From NCBI GenBank assembly GCA_026874595.1, contig CM049310.1, positions 15,664,058 to 15,728,057 on the forward strand: a DNA stretch of 64,000 bases. The letters are read 5' to 3'. Shown here piece after piece: positions 34,401 through 48,099 of the stretch (its first letter is position 1; each line of letters opens with the position of its first letter). The notes under the pieces were generated by a model. The model worked only from the letters and a program-made list of their open reading frames with translations. It made no database searches and was not told the DNA's origin. The translations under genes were made by a program, and so were the position numbers. Origin of the DNA: Sipunculus nudus. Taxonomy: Eukaryota; Annelida; Sipuncula; Golfingiida; Sipunculidae.

Positions 34401-37400
34401 TAAACAACACAAAGTCCAGGACAAAGATCAAACCACAGTTGCAGTCTGATAGTATCAATATAATGTGGCAGTCTCAAAATTAAGGAAAAAATGCAAAAAA
34501 AAATAAAAAATACATGTGTCCGTACCACCAGTCTTCAAGAACTGAAAAATCCAATCATAATCAATAAACACACATGGTTTCAGGACACTTGATGAAACCA
34601 CAGCTGAGAAACTGACATAATTACTCTTATTTGACAGTCTCAAAAACAGAAATTAGTGAGTGAATTATCTCTAAAATTCAATCACCCTACCAAACTTACA
34701 ATACTGAACAAGACACACAAGCACATGCTTAGAGCTTTCAGAAAGATTAATTCATATTACAATATGATAAATACTTAAACAGTCAATACACCCATTTTGT
34801 TTGAGGTTACACTAGCTCCTATTATGGACTGTTATAAACCTATGTTGTAGTATTTCATTCACTGAACTACCTTACAGGTAGAACATAGACAAACATGATT
34901 ACTCTGTGAAAAAAATTCTTTATTGAGGATTATTTTTTTATGGAAGCTCTGCAGGTGGGCTTCGGTTACGAAATATATTGAAACCTCAAAATAACGACCA
35001 CCCATGGGACCCCAATAAAGTGGTTGCATTTTAGAGGTGGTCTTCTATTTTGAGGAATAAAAACATATTGGAACCATGAAAAAGTGGTCATTATTTGAGG
35101 TGGTCGCTAAACCAAGGTGATTGTTAGGGAGAGCTTTGACTGTAAATGTTTCATAACATTTCATTTAAACTTATCACAAGATAGTTAATTCACAATGGTT
35201 TAATAAAGGTAACAATGCACTGATTAGAATGATTATTAAAACTGAATGCTGCAGGAAAAAATTAATTAAGATTTTAAGTTTCACACCAACCTAGTTGCTC
35301 TGTATATAATAACTCACATAATTTAAATAACTAAGCAATAAAAAGATAAGAAAAATTGCAATATGCTTTACTCATATTGCTATTTTTTATCACTTTATGT
35401 CATTGTAATTTGTACTGAGCTTTAAGGGAAACATAAACTGCATTAAAAGTAACATACTTTTTAACATGATAATAATGTTTTATTTGACATTAAATATCAT
35501 TCACTGGAGCTTCTTGGTTCACACAGCTGAAGAAATTTAGTTAGAGAGAAATTATGATTTGCACACTTATTAAGTTCTTTCAGTGATTATTATAGTTACT
35601 TTATTTCCTTTTCCTCTGTCAATATTTGTCACAGTTCAAAGTCTGGCAATACACAGTGTGGCTTATGGTGATTTATATCAATACTAGACACCATATAAAT
35701 TCACCTTGATCCTATGCACTAAGGGATGCCAAAGTGCACCTGATGTTTATTCACAATTTCACACATGATTACTTCCTGTTACAATCAAGCATTTAATGAT
35801 TTAACTATATGCATCTGTATTTCCCTTCAAAAATTGTGTTTCCATAAAAAGAAACATCTGTAACTTACTGTTTCTATTAAATTTGACACTTGCTATCTTT
35901 TTTAACACTTATTAAATCTTAAGTTAAATTAGGTATGGGTAATTTTTTCCCACACTTGCACATAAAGCCCTCTAAAGGTTATTCAGTGATGTGAATTTTA
36001 GCTTGAGGCACATAATTCTACAACAATATATATTACAGGTATGTTGAGGTCAAGTTGTAGCATTCAAAATGTTTATATATACAGCATACAATAGGTTTGG
36101 GCACCTGCCAGTTTAGAGAGGTTTAGTCCTGACAAGAAACAGGTGCCGTGTTTGTTTGTCTCCTGGTCAACACAGTCCTGAGGTCATATTGAACCCGGAT
36201 ATGTAAAGACCCTCCCACCTCATAGAATGGGCCAACAATCAACACTGCGTGACTCTGTACTAGAACAAACCTGCCACACATGCAGGCTTATACTGAGCAG
36301 TTATTAATGATTGTATTATAACAGTACAAACATCCTGATTTAAACCATATATGTATTATGCTATGTAAGAATTCTGCACTTTCTCTTATTCAGGTTCTCT
36401 TTAGCCTATTAGTCTTGAAAATATATACTAGTATCCAGGTCTACAAATTAGCAATTAAATGACTAAATACAATGCATGTGCTGAATGCTGCTCTTAACTG
36501 GCCTCACATGTATTATAACATATGGCATCAAGTAATGTGCAACCAATCCAGGATATGTGGCAATCTGTTCATTCACATTCAATACGTATTTTTGCTAAAT
36601 ATGTGCAATATGCTATATGAACCTGAATATTTGGAGATCTCAAGTAAGGCTACTGGCCTGAAGAAGGCCATAGGCTTGAGATGAACTGTCCAAACTTATC
36701 AAACAATTCTTTTCAATACAAATAAATTCCATGCAGGTTAACAGGAAACAGCTTTCAAGGTCCATTTACAATATTCTGAAATCTCAAATTATAATTGCCA
36801 AGATCATGAAAATTAAATTATTCCTTCTTACTTGGTTTAGATATAATAACGAATCTTTAAAATGGGCAGAAGCAAATAATGATAAAGTTCTAAATAAATA
36901 TCTTTTTCTCTTACTCATGCTGACAAATGGTGAGCAAAGGGTTTACTTAAAAACTTGTGTATGACAAAAAGTGTGTGGAAGAGAGATTAGAGGAAAGGAG
37001 ATAAAAAATATGATGTAAAATAAGTTATATAACATAAAAGAGTAGTACACAATGCTTGTTTTACACATGATACCTCTAATTTGAGTGATGAATCCTGAAA
37101 AATAAATACATAGCCCTATACTAGCATAGGAACAGGGACAGACAGTTGACCACATGGCTGTTTTCTATGTAAAGACTAACCATGAAAACTAGTAACCTTT
37201 TCACGTCACTTCTATAGGAGAGGATTAGGGTCAGTTGACCACAAGACTATTTTCACTGTGAGTACTATCCTTGTCTATTCAGCTGTAACGAAGCCTCCAT
37301 GTGAGCTTACTTAGTAGGTGTGAATGGTCCTAGTACCATAAAATGGCATTTGATAGACAATAACCTTTGGGCATATATTGAATATTTTCTTCAGATCAGA

Positions 37401-37500
37401 TTTTATGGGTAACTTCACCTTACACACCTATTTAATAATGCCCAGTCTGTGTGTACATCGAGTCCCTACCGTTTACCTAAATGCCTTTATGGGCAGTGGA
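34400..37500. other. Intron sequence with one short dispersed repeat, no gene seen
   Basis: AT-rich sequence. Positions 34,980-35,147 contain short repeated phrases (GTGGTCNTTATTTGAGGTGGTCGC and variants) ending GAGAGCTTTGACTGTA, which looks like a small dispersed repeat. Nothing coding is recognised. Confidence 0.45.
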
Positions 37501-37597
37501 CCACTGGCCTGTAGTTCAAACTTGAGGGAAAAAATAAACAAGGTAGAACTAGACATTTCTTGGCACCAGGGGTGCCAGAGTATACCCAGACATAGTA

Positions 37598-37614
37598 CGC
37601 CCCCCCCCCCCCCC
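37598..37614. repeat. Poly-C tract
   Basis: A homopolymer C run in the intron. Confidence 0.85.
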
Positions 37615-37689
37615 TTAAGAATAGGCCCCCATTTTTAGCAGCATATACTGACACTTGGCAAAGCAATAATTGTTTCTTCCATCTACCAA

Positions 37690-38700
37690 TCCACAATCTT
37701 TTTGAAGATGTTGGTCCTGTGACCTTAACCTTTAACCTCATGAACTCAAAATCAATTGGGGTCTTGCTTTTTCAATGGGACATATGTAAGTCAAGTTTGA
37801 AATTCATACATCAATAAAAGCAGGAATTATCATCCAGAAACTAATTTTTGGACAGATGGCTCCTGTGACCTTCACCTTTGACCTTGTGACCTCAAAACTG
37901 ATAGGGGTCTTCCTCTATTGGCAGATGAACTATATATGCAAGATGAAAGGTCTGAGATGAAATGTTTGGCTGATAATGCATCCACAATCTTTTTAAAAAA
38001 AAGACCTTGACCTTTGACCTCATGACCCCAAAATCAATTGGAGTATTGCTTTTTCAATGGGACATATATAAGTCAAGTTTGAAATTCATACATCAATAAA
38101 AGCAGGAATTATCATCCAGAAACTAATTTTTGGACAGATGTTTCCTGTGACCTTCACCTTTGACCTTGTGACCTCAAAATTGATTGGGGTCTTCCTCTAT
38201 TGGCAGATGAACTATATGTGCAAGATGAAAGGTCTGAGATGAAATGTTTGGCTGAAAATGCATCCACAATCTTTTTAAAGATGTGTCCTGTGACCTTGAC
38301 CTTTGGACCCCAAAATCAATTGGAGTCTTGCTTTTTCAATGGGACATATATAAGTCAAGTTTGAAATCAATACATCAATAAAAGCAGGAATTATTATCCA
38401 GAAACTAATTTTTTGACAGATAGCTCCTGTGGCCTTGACCTTTGACTTTGTGACCCAAAAATTGATATGGAACATCCACTATTGGCAAGTGAGCTATATA
38501 TTCAAGATGGAAGACCTGGGATGAAAGTTTGGCTTAAAATGCATCCACAGTATCTTTTAAGATGCGAGTCCAGTGACCTTGACCTCATGACCCTAGAACC
38601 TATAGGGTTCTTACTTTTGTGGTGGGCCATACATAAGTCACGTTTGAAATCCATATGGCTATCAACACTGGAGATATCATAAGAGGTGTGTTATTTTCAC
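37690..38700 (+). repeat. TGACCT-rich repeat family, block 2
   Basis: About six half-units in tandem (centres near 37,720, 37,875, 38,010, 38,165, 38,300, 38,440 and 38,580). Adjacent copies such as 37,740-37,990 and 38,040-38,280 are nearly the same, so local duplication is recent. Perfect DR1 cores occur near 38,005. No protein is encoded. Confidence 0.88.
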
Positions 38701-39895
38701 TAAATATGGACACATTAAAGGTCAAGGCCACACTCATGGTAAAGGTCATGACCCAAATGTTAATAGACCTCATCCCATACCCATCTCTCTACATGTGCAT
38801 AATAAAAAAGAAATCTGTCCATTAGTTTTTTACTTATAATGCTTACAGTACTGTCAAGTGGCAATTATGGGGGTATTAAAAGCCATAAAAACAAGAAAAG
38901 GATAATAGGTGGCGCCACCAGTTTTCGGTATATCACAAGGCTATCCAAGATCTTCGGTCACCTTGATTTTTGGACTAGTCCATGCAAGCTTACTTGAGAT
39001 ATTTAAGAATTGGTGTTATTTTAGCAAAAATGGACCTATTCAAGGTCAAGGTCACTCTCCTAGCATAGGTCATGACCCCATTTTAAATAGGCTTTGTCCC
39101 CTTACCTATATCTATACAAATGTAAATTCTGAAAAAGATCAGTGAAATATTTTTTGAGTTATCCCGCTCACAAGGTTTTTCTGCGGCGGCTGCAGCGGCG
39201 GGACCGTCGTGAAACCATAGTATCCCGTCTTTGTTTGGGGATACAATGATGTCAACTAAATTACTGACTGGAATATAACATCAAGACCCTTCACTTCAGT
39301 TTCTACTTCTGACACAGGCCTACATATACACTGATTAAAGTTTTATAACAGCGCTAACACACTGATAGTATTATGTTGTGCTGTACTGTATAAATTTCAA
39401 CAATATTTTATACAACTTTTGTTCAATAAATTCACATAATAGAAAGCAGGTATATTGATAAGTAATTAAATGACTAAGTACTTAAAAAGCATACACTGAA
39501 TATTGCATTTAACAAGCCCAATATATTAAACATATTGTATAAAACAAGCTAAATCAGTACACATACAATTTGATACATATGGCAGTATTTAACACAGCTA
39601 AAAGTAGCAATATTGTAGCAGTTGCCTGCTCCACTCACAGCTGCATAATTGATACAGTAAACATTTCATTACATAGAGTGACAATCCACCTTCATTATTA
39701 TTTAGACCAATCAGGTATGTGAAACTGAAACTGTCAATCCATATGGCCCTACATAACTCAGAACTATTCTGAGTGATTCATGCATTACCTTGAATATTAT
39801 TTACAAGAAATTAAAACACATATATTCAATTGTCTTTAATCCTGTGTCTCTCGTAAGAATTCATGAAAAAAAATGTCAAAATAAAAAACAAGATC

Positions 39896-42800
39896 TACAG
39901 GCCTAATGCAAACCTGTGCAATGAGATATATTTCAGGTATAAAGCTTCAATCATAACATGCTTGACCATTACTTTCCAAGTACATGTGTGATGCATATCT
40001 GTACAATGCAAGTACTAAACATTTTGAACCCAGGTACAAACACCAATTACACAAAAATCACTCCTGAAATACTGGCATGGATGTACCCAACATAAAAGTG
40101 ATTGTAGGTGGCCACACAAATTTTGTGTATGTGAAAGCTATTGAAGATGTATGGACATGCAAAATTTCAGGCAGATACTTCAAACCATTCTTGATGGCTA
40201 ATATGTCAAATCACTCCTGAGAATTATGCAGGGACATACAGTGTGCAAAATTATTGTAGGTGGCGCCACCAGTCTTGTATATGATAAAGCAATTCGAGAT
40301 GTATAAATATGCACAATTTCAGGCTGATATACCAAATTCCTCCTTAGAATTAATCAGGGACATATACTGTGCAAAATTCTTGTATGTGGTGCCATCAGTC
40401 TTGTTAACAACAAAGATACTGTGGTTGGCTTGTTATTTTAACAAGTGGTTTTAAATTTGCAATATTCGCAGTAGGGGAAAAGCTGCAAAATTGAAACCAC
40501 ACAGATATGAAACCTTGCTGTCATGGGAAATTAGTCTCTGTAGTTGCCACCAGATGGTAATAATGGGCATTAGTGGGAAATAAATATAATCCAAATGACG
40601 ATCATGTTGATCGCAATGTGTCCACGATCTCGTTTTTTTCTAAAAAGAATGCTTGGTTCTTCCTGCAGTTCTGCATGTCTGATTTTATTTATTTAATTGT
40701 GATCACAAGCCATTTGTCTTGGTGGAACTTCTTGAACTCTCCCAGCTCACGCTTTATCGGCTGTCGGTGGATCTGATTATTCGCCACTTAGAGTACCTCT
40801 GCTCTTTCTTCTCATTCACATGGGGATCAGGCAGACCCCTCGTGCATGGCCCCTTCAGGGATATGGCCCTTATTTGTTACCAACTTGTTATCTCCATGGA
40901 ACTCTGATTCTATAATGTAATCCAAACATGATCAAGGAAGAGTGGAGAATTTATACCAATATGTAATGGCCAAGCTGTGAAACCAATGGCCCTTTGAAGT
41001 GACATCTCCAAGTACTGGCAGTGACGGTCATGGTTGTTTGAGCAAAACATCAACTTTGTGTAATAGAGAATTCATACCTATTTTGATGTTTATTAAATAT
41101 AAATATATGCCCAATCGCAAAAACAGAACCTTGTGAAACCATGAAAAATTGCATGAGCGCAAAAATTGAGCCCCGTAAATATAAAGCCAATCACAGTATC
41201 CGAGATGTATAGACATGCACAATTTCTGGCTGATATATCAAATCCCTCCTGAGAAATAAGCAGAGACCAACACTGTGTAAAAATCATTGCAGACACTCGA
41301 TGGCAACACCAGTCTTGTGTACTAGAAAGCCATCAAAGATCCATTGACATGCCAAAATTTTGGGCCAATACATCAATCTTATATTGAATAAATGACTTGG
41401 GTCCACTGGCTGACCAAGCTCAGCTGAGAAAGGCAGTTGCCCCTCAAGTCAAGAAAAGCTAATTGACAGGTGCAGCTAATGCACTGAGTGAACTCTTGAA
41501 CTGTTGCCAAATTTGTTACAGATTTGCCAAAGCTATACATAGATACAGACTAAAACTTGGCCTGTTGCTAAATCTGTAATAGTTGGCAGTCTACCAAGCT
41601 ATTTACAGATACAAAGTTTTGGCCTGTTGCCAAATATGTTTATACATAATGAAAAACTTTGTCTAAAATGCTTTTGTCATGCTGACATATTCATAAGATT
41701 TTTTAAAGTTTTGAATAATAAAAGATGCCTTTTAAAAGCAAAATCAGAATACAGCTATATTGTATTCGTGGATTTAGCATACACATAAGTTGGATATAGA
41801 CATCCTTTATTCATGTTGCCTTTACATCTTTCCTTATATACCCATAGATCTCAGCCTGCTGAGCCTGTAAGACTTTGGCTACAATGCTTTTTTCATGCTG
41901 ACATATTTATAACATTTTTTTTTTATCTAAAGCATTTAGAATAATAACAGATGCCTACTGAAAGCCAAATTTGAATACAGGTATATTTTATTCTTACACA
42001 TAAGTTGGATATTGATACCAATTATTTATGTTGCCTGTACAGCTCTGCTTATATACCCACAGAGCTCAGTCTGTTACAACAATAAATCTAGCTGCTTTGT
42101 TTACCATAGTATCTCACAGTCCTTTCGCTGTTACAGGTTGAATAATTCAGACAAAAATCATATAAGTAAACTTGAACAAAGGCCACCTAAGAATAATTTT
42201 GTGCAATTTTACATAGTTTGAAACAACAGTTCTGCAAAAGAATATTATTGCAGGCCTAAGTTTGATAAAGGTTTACTTGGTGAAAAGACTAACTTCAGCT
42301 TTCTATGACTCTGACAAAATTTAATGAACTCAATCTATTCTTATACAATTATTTTCATCATAAAACATGTTTAATGTAGAAGCTGAAGAGGCTAAATTTA
42401 CAAGGTTTTTGCCTGTAAAATACAGGCAGGGCCGATGAAGGGGGCACCATAAAATCGAGTGTCATGAGACCAACATTTGTACAAAACTTGGTGATGCTAG
42501 CTGGACCTGTCATTTCTGAGACTGTTATGTTAGTATGCTTACTTGGCCAAAGGACTAAGTTCAAATTCCTGTCACTCGGCCAATATTTTATGAACCTAAA
42601 CCAATTGAACAAACCTTAGAGAGCTCATCTCTGGAATCATTTTTGTGAAATACTGAACAATTTGGCTGAATGATTTCAGAGAAGAAGATTTTCAAAGGTT
42701 TTCTAGCTTTTTCCCCGTAAAAGTCGATGTAGGTGGCACCACACAAGCTCAAGCCCATGTTTGACATGTGTCTGAATTTTGCATAAAATCTGGGGATGCT

Positions 42801-45090
42801 AGCTCCTGCTGTTCCTGAGAAATTGTGGGTTAATGCAATAATCACCAATGACTCCCATATAACAAAGGTCAAAGCAGGTGGCACCACCAATACCTCAATT
42901 TCAAATATGACTCATGTGATCAACATTTGCATAAAATTTGGTGATGACAGACAGCCATTTCTGAGATTGTAATTGTATCCGCCAGAACAGAGTTTTGCAG
43001 ATACTATGTTTTCAGCTGCACGCCGCCGCCGCTGCGGCCGCCGCGTAGGTGTCCGGAGAACTCCTCCGTAACCGCTGGGCAGAATTTTACAAAACCCGGG
43101 ATTATGTTCGGGTCACATGTGAACTGCTGCGCCCCGATTTTGTTTTGACCTCTGACCTTTCCTCTGCGCTCTGCGTCTGTTTGTGCGTCTCTTTCCACAC
43201 ATAAACCCACATATCTCGAGAACCGTTTGACCGACCAGGAATTTTTTTTGCACAAATGTAGCCCTTGGAGAGCTTTATAACATACACAAAAAATGGTGTC
43301 GCCACCTGCAACCATGTTTGCACAGTGTCCATCTGTTCGTCTGCCTTGGGTTAAAATCACTCATATCTCTGCAGTGAGTAGACTAATTCACCTGAAATTC
43401 GGCATGCGTAAACATCCTGGAAAGCTTTTCTGATTTTATGACAGGTGGCACCACCTACATTCACGTTTACGCTGCAGACATCCATGCTCATATCTCGGGA
43501 ACCATTGGACCGATCAGGAAATTTTTTTTGCACAAATGTAGCCCTTGGAGAGCTTAATAACATACACAAAAAATGGTGGCACCACCTGCAACCATGTTTG
43601 CACAGTGTCCATCTGTTCGTCTGCCTTGGGTTAAAATCACTCATATCTCCGCAGTGACTAGACTAATTCACCTGAAATTCGGCATGCGTAAACATCCTGG
43701 ATAGCTTTTCTGATTTTATGACAGGTGGCGCCACCTACATTCACGTTTACGCTGCAGACATCCAAACTCATATTTCGGGAACCGTTTGACTGATCAGGAA
43801 AATTTTTTTGCACAAATGTAGCCCTTGGAGAGCTTTTTAACATACACAAAAAATGGTGGCGCCACCTGCAACCATGTTTGCACAGTGTCCATCTGTTCGT
43901 CTGCCTTGGGTTAAAATCACTCATATCTCGCAGTGACTTGACTAATTCACCTGAAATTCGGCATGCGTATACATCCTGGATAGCTTTTCTGATTTTATGA
44001 CAGGTGGCGCCACCTACATTCACGTTTACGCTGCAGACATCCAAGCTCATATCTCGGGAACCGTTTGACTGATCAGGAAAATTTTTTTGCACAAATGTAG
44101 CCCTTGGAGAGCTTTATAACATACACAAAAAATGGTGGCGCCACCTGCAACCATGTTTGCACAGTGTCCATCTGTTCATCTGCCTTGGGTTAAAATCACT
44201 CATATCTCGCAGTGACTTGACTAATTCACCTGAAATTCGGCATGCGTATACATCCTGGATAGCTTTTCTGATTTTATGACAGGTGGCGCCACCTACATTC
44301 ACGTTTACGCTGCAGACATCCAAGCTCATATCTTGGGAACCGTTTGACCGATTGGGCCAAAATTTTGCATGTGTATAGATCTCACATAGCTCTTCATCAT
44401 ACGCAAAACTGGTGGCGTCACCTGCAACCATTTTTGCTCAGCGTCCATCTTTTTGTCTGCCACGGGCTAAAATCACTCATATACATGTAGTGGTTTGACT
44501 TATCTGCCTTAAATTTTGCATATGTATACAACTTGGACGGCTTTCTGGATTTTGTGGTAGGGGGGGCAACCTACATACACAATTTGGCTGCAGACATCCA
44601 TGCTAATATGCAACACTCTATTTCCCCTTGCCACTCAATCCATGCCTCACTTCACCCGTTCCACTCTGATTTAGGCGGATATACGTAGTCGCTTGTCGAC
44701 TACCCGTATTCTAGTTTTAGTATGCTTTTTTGACCAAATAACTAAGTGCAGCTTCCTGTTACTTGACCAAAAGAACACAAACTGAAACCATTCAAACGAA
44801 CTTGTGAGATGGTTTCTGGGATTATTTCTGTGATATATAGAACAATGTGGCTGGACAATTTCAGAGAAAAGAAGTTAAAAGTTTTTTTTAGCTTTTCCTC
44901 TATGAAATCTAAGTTAATGCAGAAAGCAAAAAAGTAAGCTCAATATTAAGAGCGTTTTAAATGTCTAATTTTTGCATAAAATATGGTAATGCTATTGCTA
45001 GCTCCTGCTATTTTTGAGACAGTATGGGTTAATGTACAGAGGACAGACAACACCACACCATCGCAAAAGCTAACAAGTTAAGTAAAAATT
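39896..45090 (+). mobile_element. GGTGGCGCCACC-family element, copy 2 (composite, about 5.2 kb)
   Basis: It starts with ACAGGCCTAATGCAAACCTG, nearly the same phrase that opens the copy at 49,498, and ends with CACACCATCGCAAAAGCTAAC near 45,090. Interior units carry AGGTGGCGCCACC (40,260) and close variants. A second element (42,980-44,717) is inserted in it, since the family phrase ...TGAGATTGTAATT and TTTAGTATGCTTTTTTG is split around it. No protein is encoded. Confidence 0.65.
42980..44717 (-). mobile_element. Inserted element carrying a 279-280-bp tandem array
   Basis: Tandem units of 279-280 bp, each with two palindromes GGTGGCGCCACC or one-base variants: 43,295, 43,444, 43,575, 43,724, 43,855, 44,003, 44,134 and 44,282. 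The central units are almost identical, so amplification was recent. A GC-rich patch (43,018-43,050) lies at the left end. The segment 43,085-44,717 is the reverse complement of 54,557-56,176. Minus-strand open frames here are repeats of the unit and not genes. Confidence 0.8.
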
Positions 45091-45099
45091 CAGGTACCA

Positions 45100-45690
45100 T
45101 CATTTTTCAGTGACTGATAAAACTAGTCAAGATTAATAAATAAACATGGTTTTAGGGCACTACATGAAACTGCAACTGAAAAACTGATATGACATCTGTC
45201 ATTTGACAGATGAAACTGTGTTTGATCAACATGCAGGGTATGAATCATTACAATCCATGTATTTATTACTGAGATACTGGAGCCTTTGTACAAACTTTTA
45301 ATTAATTGGGGTTCAAAAACAAGCACAACAACTAGGATAATATATGTAGCAGTGACCTAATTACAGGTTTCCAAAGAAACTTTTATTTGGATTTCAGTAA
45401 GAAAGTTCTATTTCCAACAGGCCTTTTAATAAATGACCAGATGGATGACAGACAGAGTGACGACTTATAAACACAGATGACTTACTTTCAACTGGGCTAA
45501 AAAAAAAAAAGCGAGCGAGCTGATGGTACAGCTGAGCAGACCACATTCACAAGCTCAGAAATGAGTCATGTATTTGGGCTCTGCCTGCTCTCCCAAATGA
45601 TCCTGGCACTTAACTGTAACTTAGGAACAATATTTGCATCTTCAAATACTAAAAAAAAGTCAGTAATACAAAGAATTAATGTCTTATGAC
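45100..45690. other. Intron sequence, no gene seen
   Basis: AT-rich sequence. The stretch 45,350-45,480 resembles the GTGACCTAATT...CAGGTTTCC tail seen at 62,500-62,640. Confidence 0.45.
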
Positions 45691-45694
45691 CTAC

Positions 45695-45797
45695 CTCGAC
45701 GTGAGTTTTTAGGTGAGGCAGCCCTTGATGTGGCTCGAGATCTGGATGACACTAATGATAACCTTTCCTTCTCTTCCATGACTTTTTCTGACATTTC
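45695..45797 (-). CDS. Internal exon of the unidentified minus-strand gene
   Basis: 103 nt with acceptor TGCTATTTCAG and donor GTAGGT. It encodes EMSEKVMEEKERLSLVSS and then a basic Ser/Arg stretch, RSRATSRAASPKNSRR. It continues a charged, probably helical segment from the upstream exon (RREARAK-EMSEKVMEEKERL). It enters in phase 0 and leaves in phase 1, both matching the neighbouring exons. RAASP and similar sites look like kinase targets (inference). Confidence 0.75.
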
Positions 45798-45809
45798 CTG
45801 AAATAGCAC

Positions 45810-48090
45810 AGAAACTAGTCAATAAATTCATATTCCAGTAAAACTAATTAAATGTAATTTATCATTAATAGTGTTCATACCTTTTGGTCAGTTGAGCAAA
45901 AGGAAAGTTTACCCTTTACAACTTTCAGAATAAGCTGTTTGGCATTAGTGGCAAACATCAATTGTATTGAACATGTATAAACCAGGATTGTATGAAATAG
46001 TTTCAGGGAAGTCTTGGAAAAAAGTCCCAACCATACACCACCTAACTTTGGTTGGATACACTAACGCCTATTGTCTAGCCTCCGGGTTAACCTGAGTGTT
46101 TACGGAAGTTATATCACATATTTGTGGGGGAAAAATCTAGCATATAGAACAAACTAATCATACTACAACTTAATCACTTTAACTGTTCTATATCAATAAA
46201 CCATAATCTTACAAACACTCTATTCCTCCGCTGTTTAAGCAAAGGGTTGTAATAGAAAAGTAATAGCTATTTTTTTTGTTACTTGGGATCCCATTACTAC
46301 TACAGGTTAAAATTTTTGTTCCATTACTATTACCATTATTTGAAAACCTGTAATTTTCTATCACTATTACATATAACTATTTTCCCCCATCCCTGTTTAT
46401 TACACTGTTCTGCTGCAATTGTAAGATCAAGAGAACTATCATAAATCATTTTATAGCAGTACAACACAAGGACAAGACAAAATGGACAACATGTGAAAAG
46501 AGGGGCATGGCCTTGATGTAAATACAGGACCTTGGCTGGCCTGTACAAGGGTTATTACATATACATCTGTACAGCAAGTACAAATGTTGTACTGCTTTGC
46601 AGACTAACGGCCTAATAAGCAAAGCTCTAAGCCAACGCAAAATGCATTTATGTACACAAGACTGCTTGTCACATTACAAGTCAGCCCTACCAAAGGCCAG
46701 TCAGTGCTATGTACGACATGGCTGTATATCTGCCATGCTGGCTACTTGTTCACATCACTGACTTTGTACAGAAGTGTATACACGTTATATTATATATAAT
46801 TCCTTGTGGCCCACTCAAGTGGAATCAACTAATTAATCCACTCAACCTGAAGCTCTTTCTTCAAAGAATGTTTTCTTAAAATAAACAGTCTCTATGTATT
46901 TTCATAAACAAAACAGCACTTTTGCAATACGGTATAATTTACATTATGACTGACTAAGAGAATTCCTCAGATGTTTCTTAAAAACGAGCAAATATATGTA
47001 GCATAATTCATTGATCAATACTGGGATTATGTTCCAATATAAACCTGGTCAATGTTCATGAGACATAAATCACATCCAAATTTCCAACAAAACTCTCATC
47101 AGGTCTGTAATTCTTGATTTTGGTGTGATATTTCTTTTATATATCACCTTTGAGTCAATAATGATGAGACTTTATGAAAGTTTTCCTTAGATGTAACACT
47201 GAAAGCTAGAGGGCAAAAAGATCAATATTATTATTATATAATTACTCATATATTATTTTACACATAAATTAATAAAAATTGATTTTACACATAAATAAAA
47301 AATAGATATCATAAACAACACAAGATCTTTTTTATTATTCACAGATAATGAACAAGAACTTCCACTCATTCAATATTCTTTTTGGTCCTGACTCCTGACC
47401 AATTTTTTAAGATTTTGTCTGTATATTTACTGGTAATATTAATAAAATAGCAACATGATAGCTATATATATTTATATAAATATATATATATATATAAATA
47501 ATGGATATCCTCTGTGTACTTTACTGCAATAAAAAATCTGCAATACTTCAAAAGTTGAAATACTTTCGAATATACTGATATAGGAAAATATCGTATTACA
47601 CAATATGCAAATGCTTTATATCAGAATATACTGATATATTGATAATAATTGATAAACACCCCTTTTGCACCACAGGTCTGTCACCTAATGTTATACCTGT
47701 TGTCTTATTCTTACTTTCTTTGCTAATTAATCAGTTGTCATTGTGGAGCAATTTTACTGAAACAAACCTTTTCAGAAAAAATGTTTTTCCTGTTCAATCT
47801 GATGTTATAAGACATATTCTTTTGAATATTCCTACAGGAAGTTTGCTCAGTCTAGACACATATAACGCATAGGGTTCACAAAATATTTCTATACAAATGT
47901 GAATATGAGTTATATGTCATGTAAATCCTTATACAGTTGCTATAAAACTAATGGGCAAGTCCACAGGTGAAAGGGGGGGGGGGGTTGTTAATGGAGTTAC
48001 ACCACCTCTGCATATACACCAAAGATATGAAATTTACAGCATCAGTGATTACAGGAGGAAAATTTCATCAAAATTATTAAATATTTAAAA
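45810..48090. other. Intron sequence, no gene seen
   Basis: AT-rich sequence with short AT tracts near 47,465-47,498 and a poly-G run at 47,977-47,985. No recognisable gene. Confidence 0.5.
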
Positions 48091-48099
48091 ACCGACAGA

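Noticed and set aside
43004-44431. Minus-strand open frames with repeated VNVNVGGATCHK-type peptides as a repeat protein
   Set aside because: They follow the 279-280-bp DNA repeat unit, shift frame between units, and the same peptides appear in the inverted array. The DNA, not a protein, is the repeated object.
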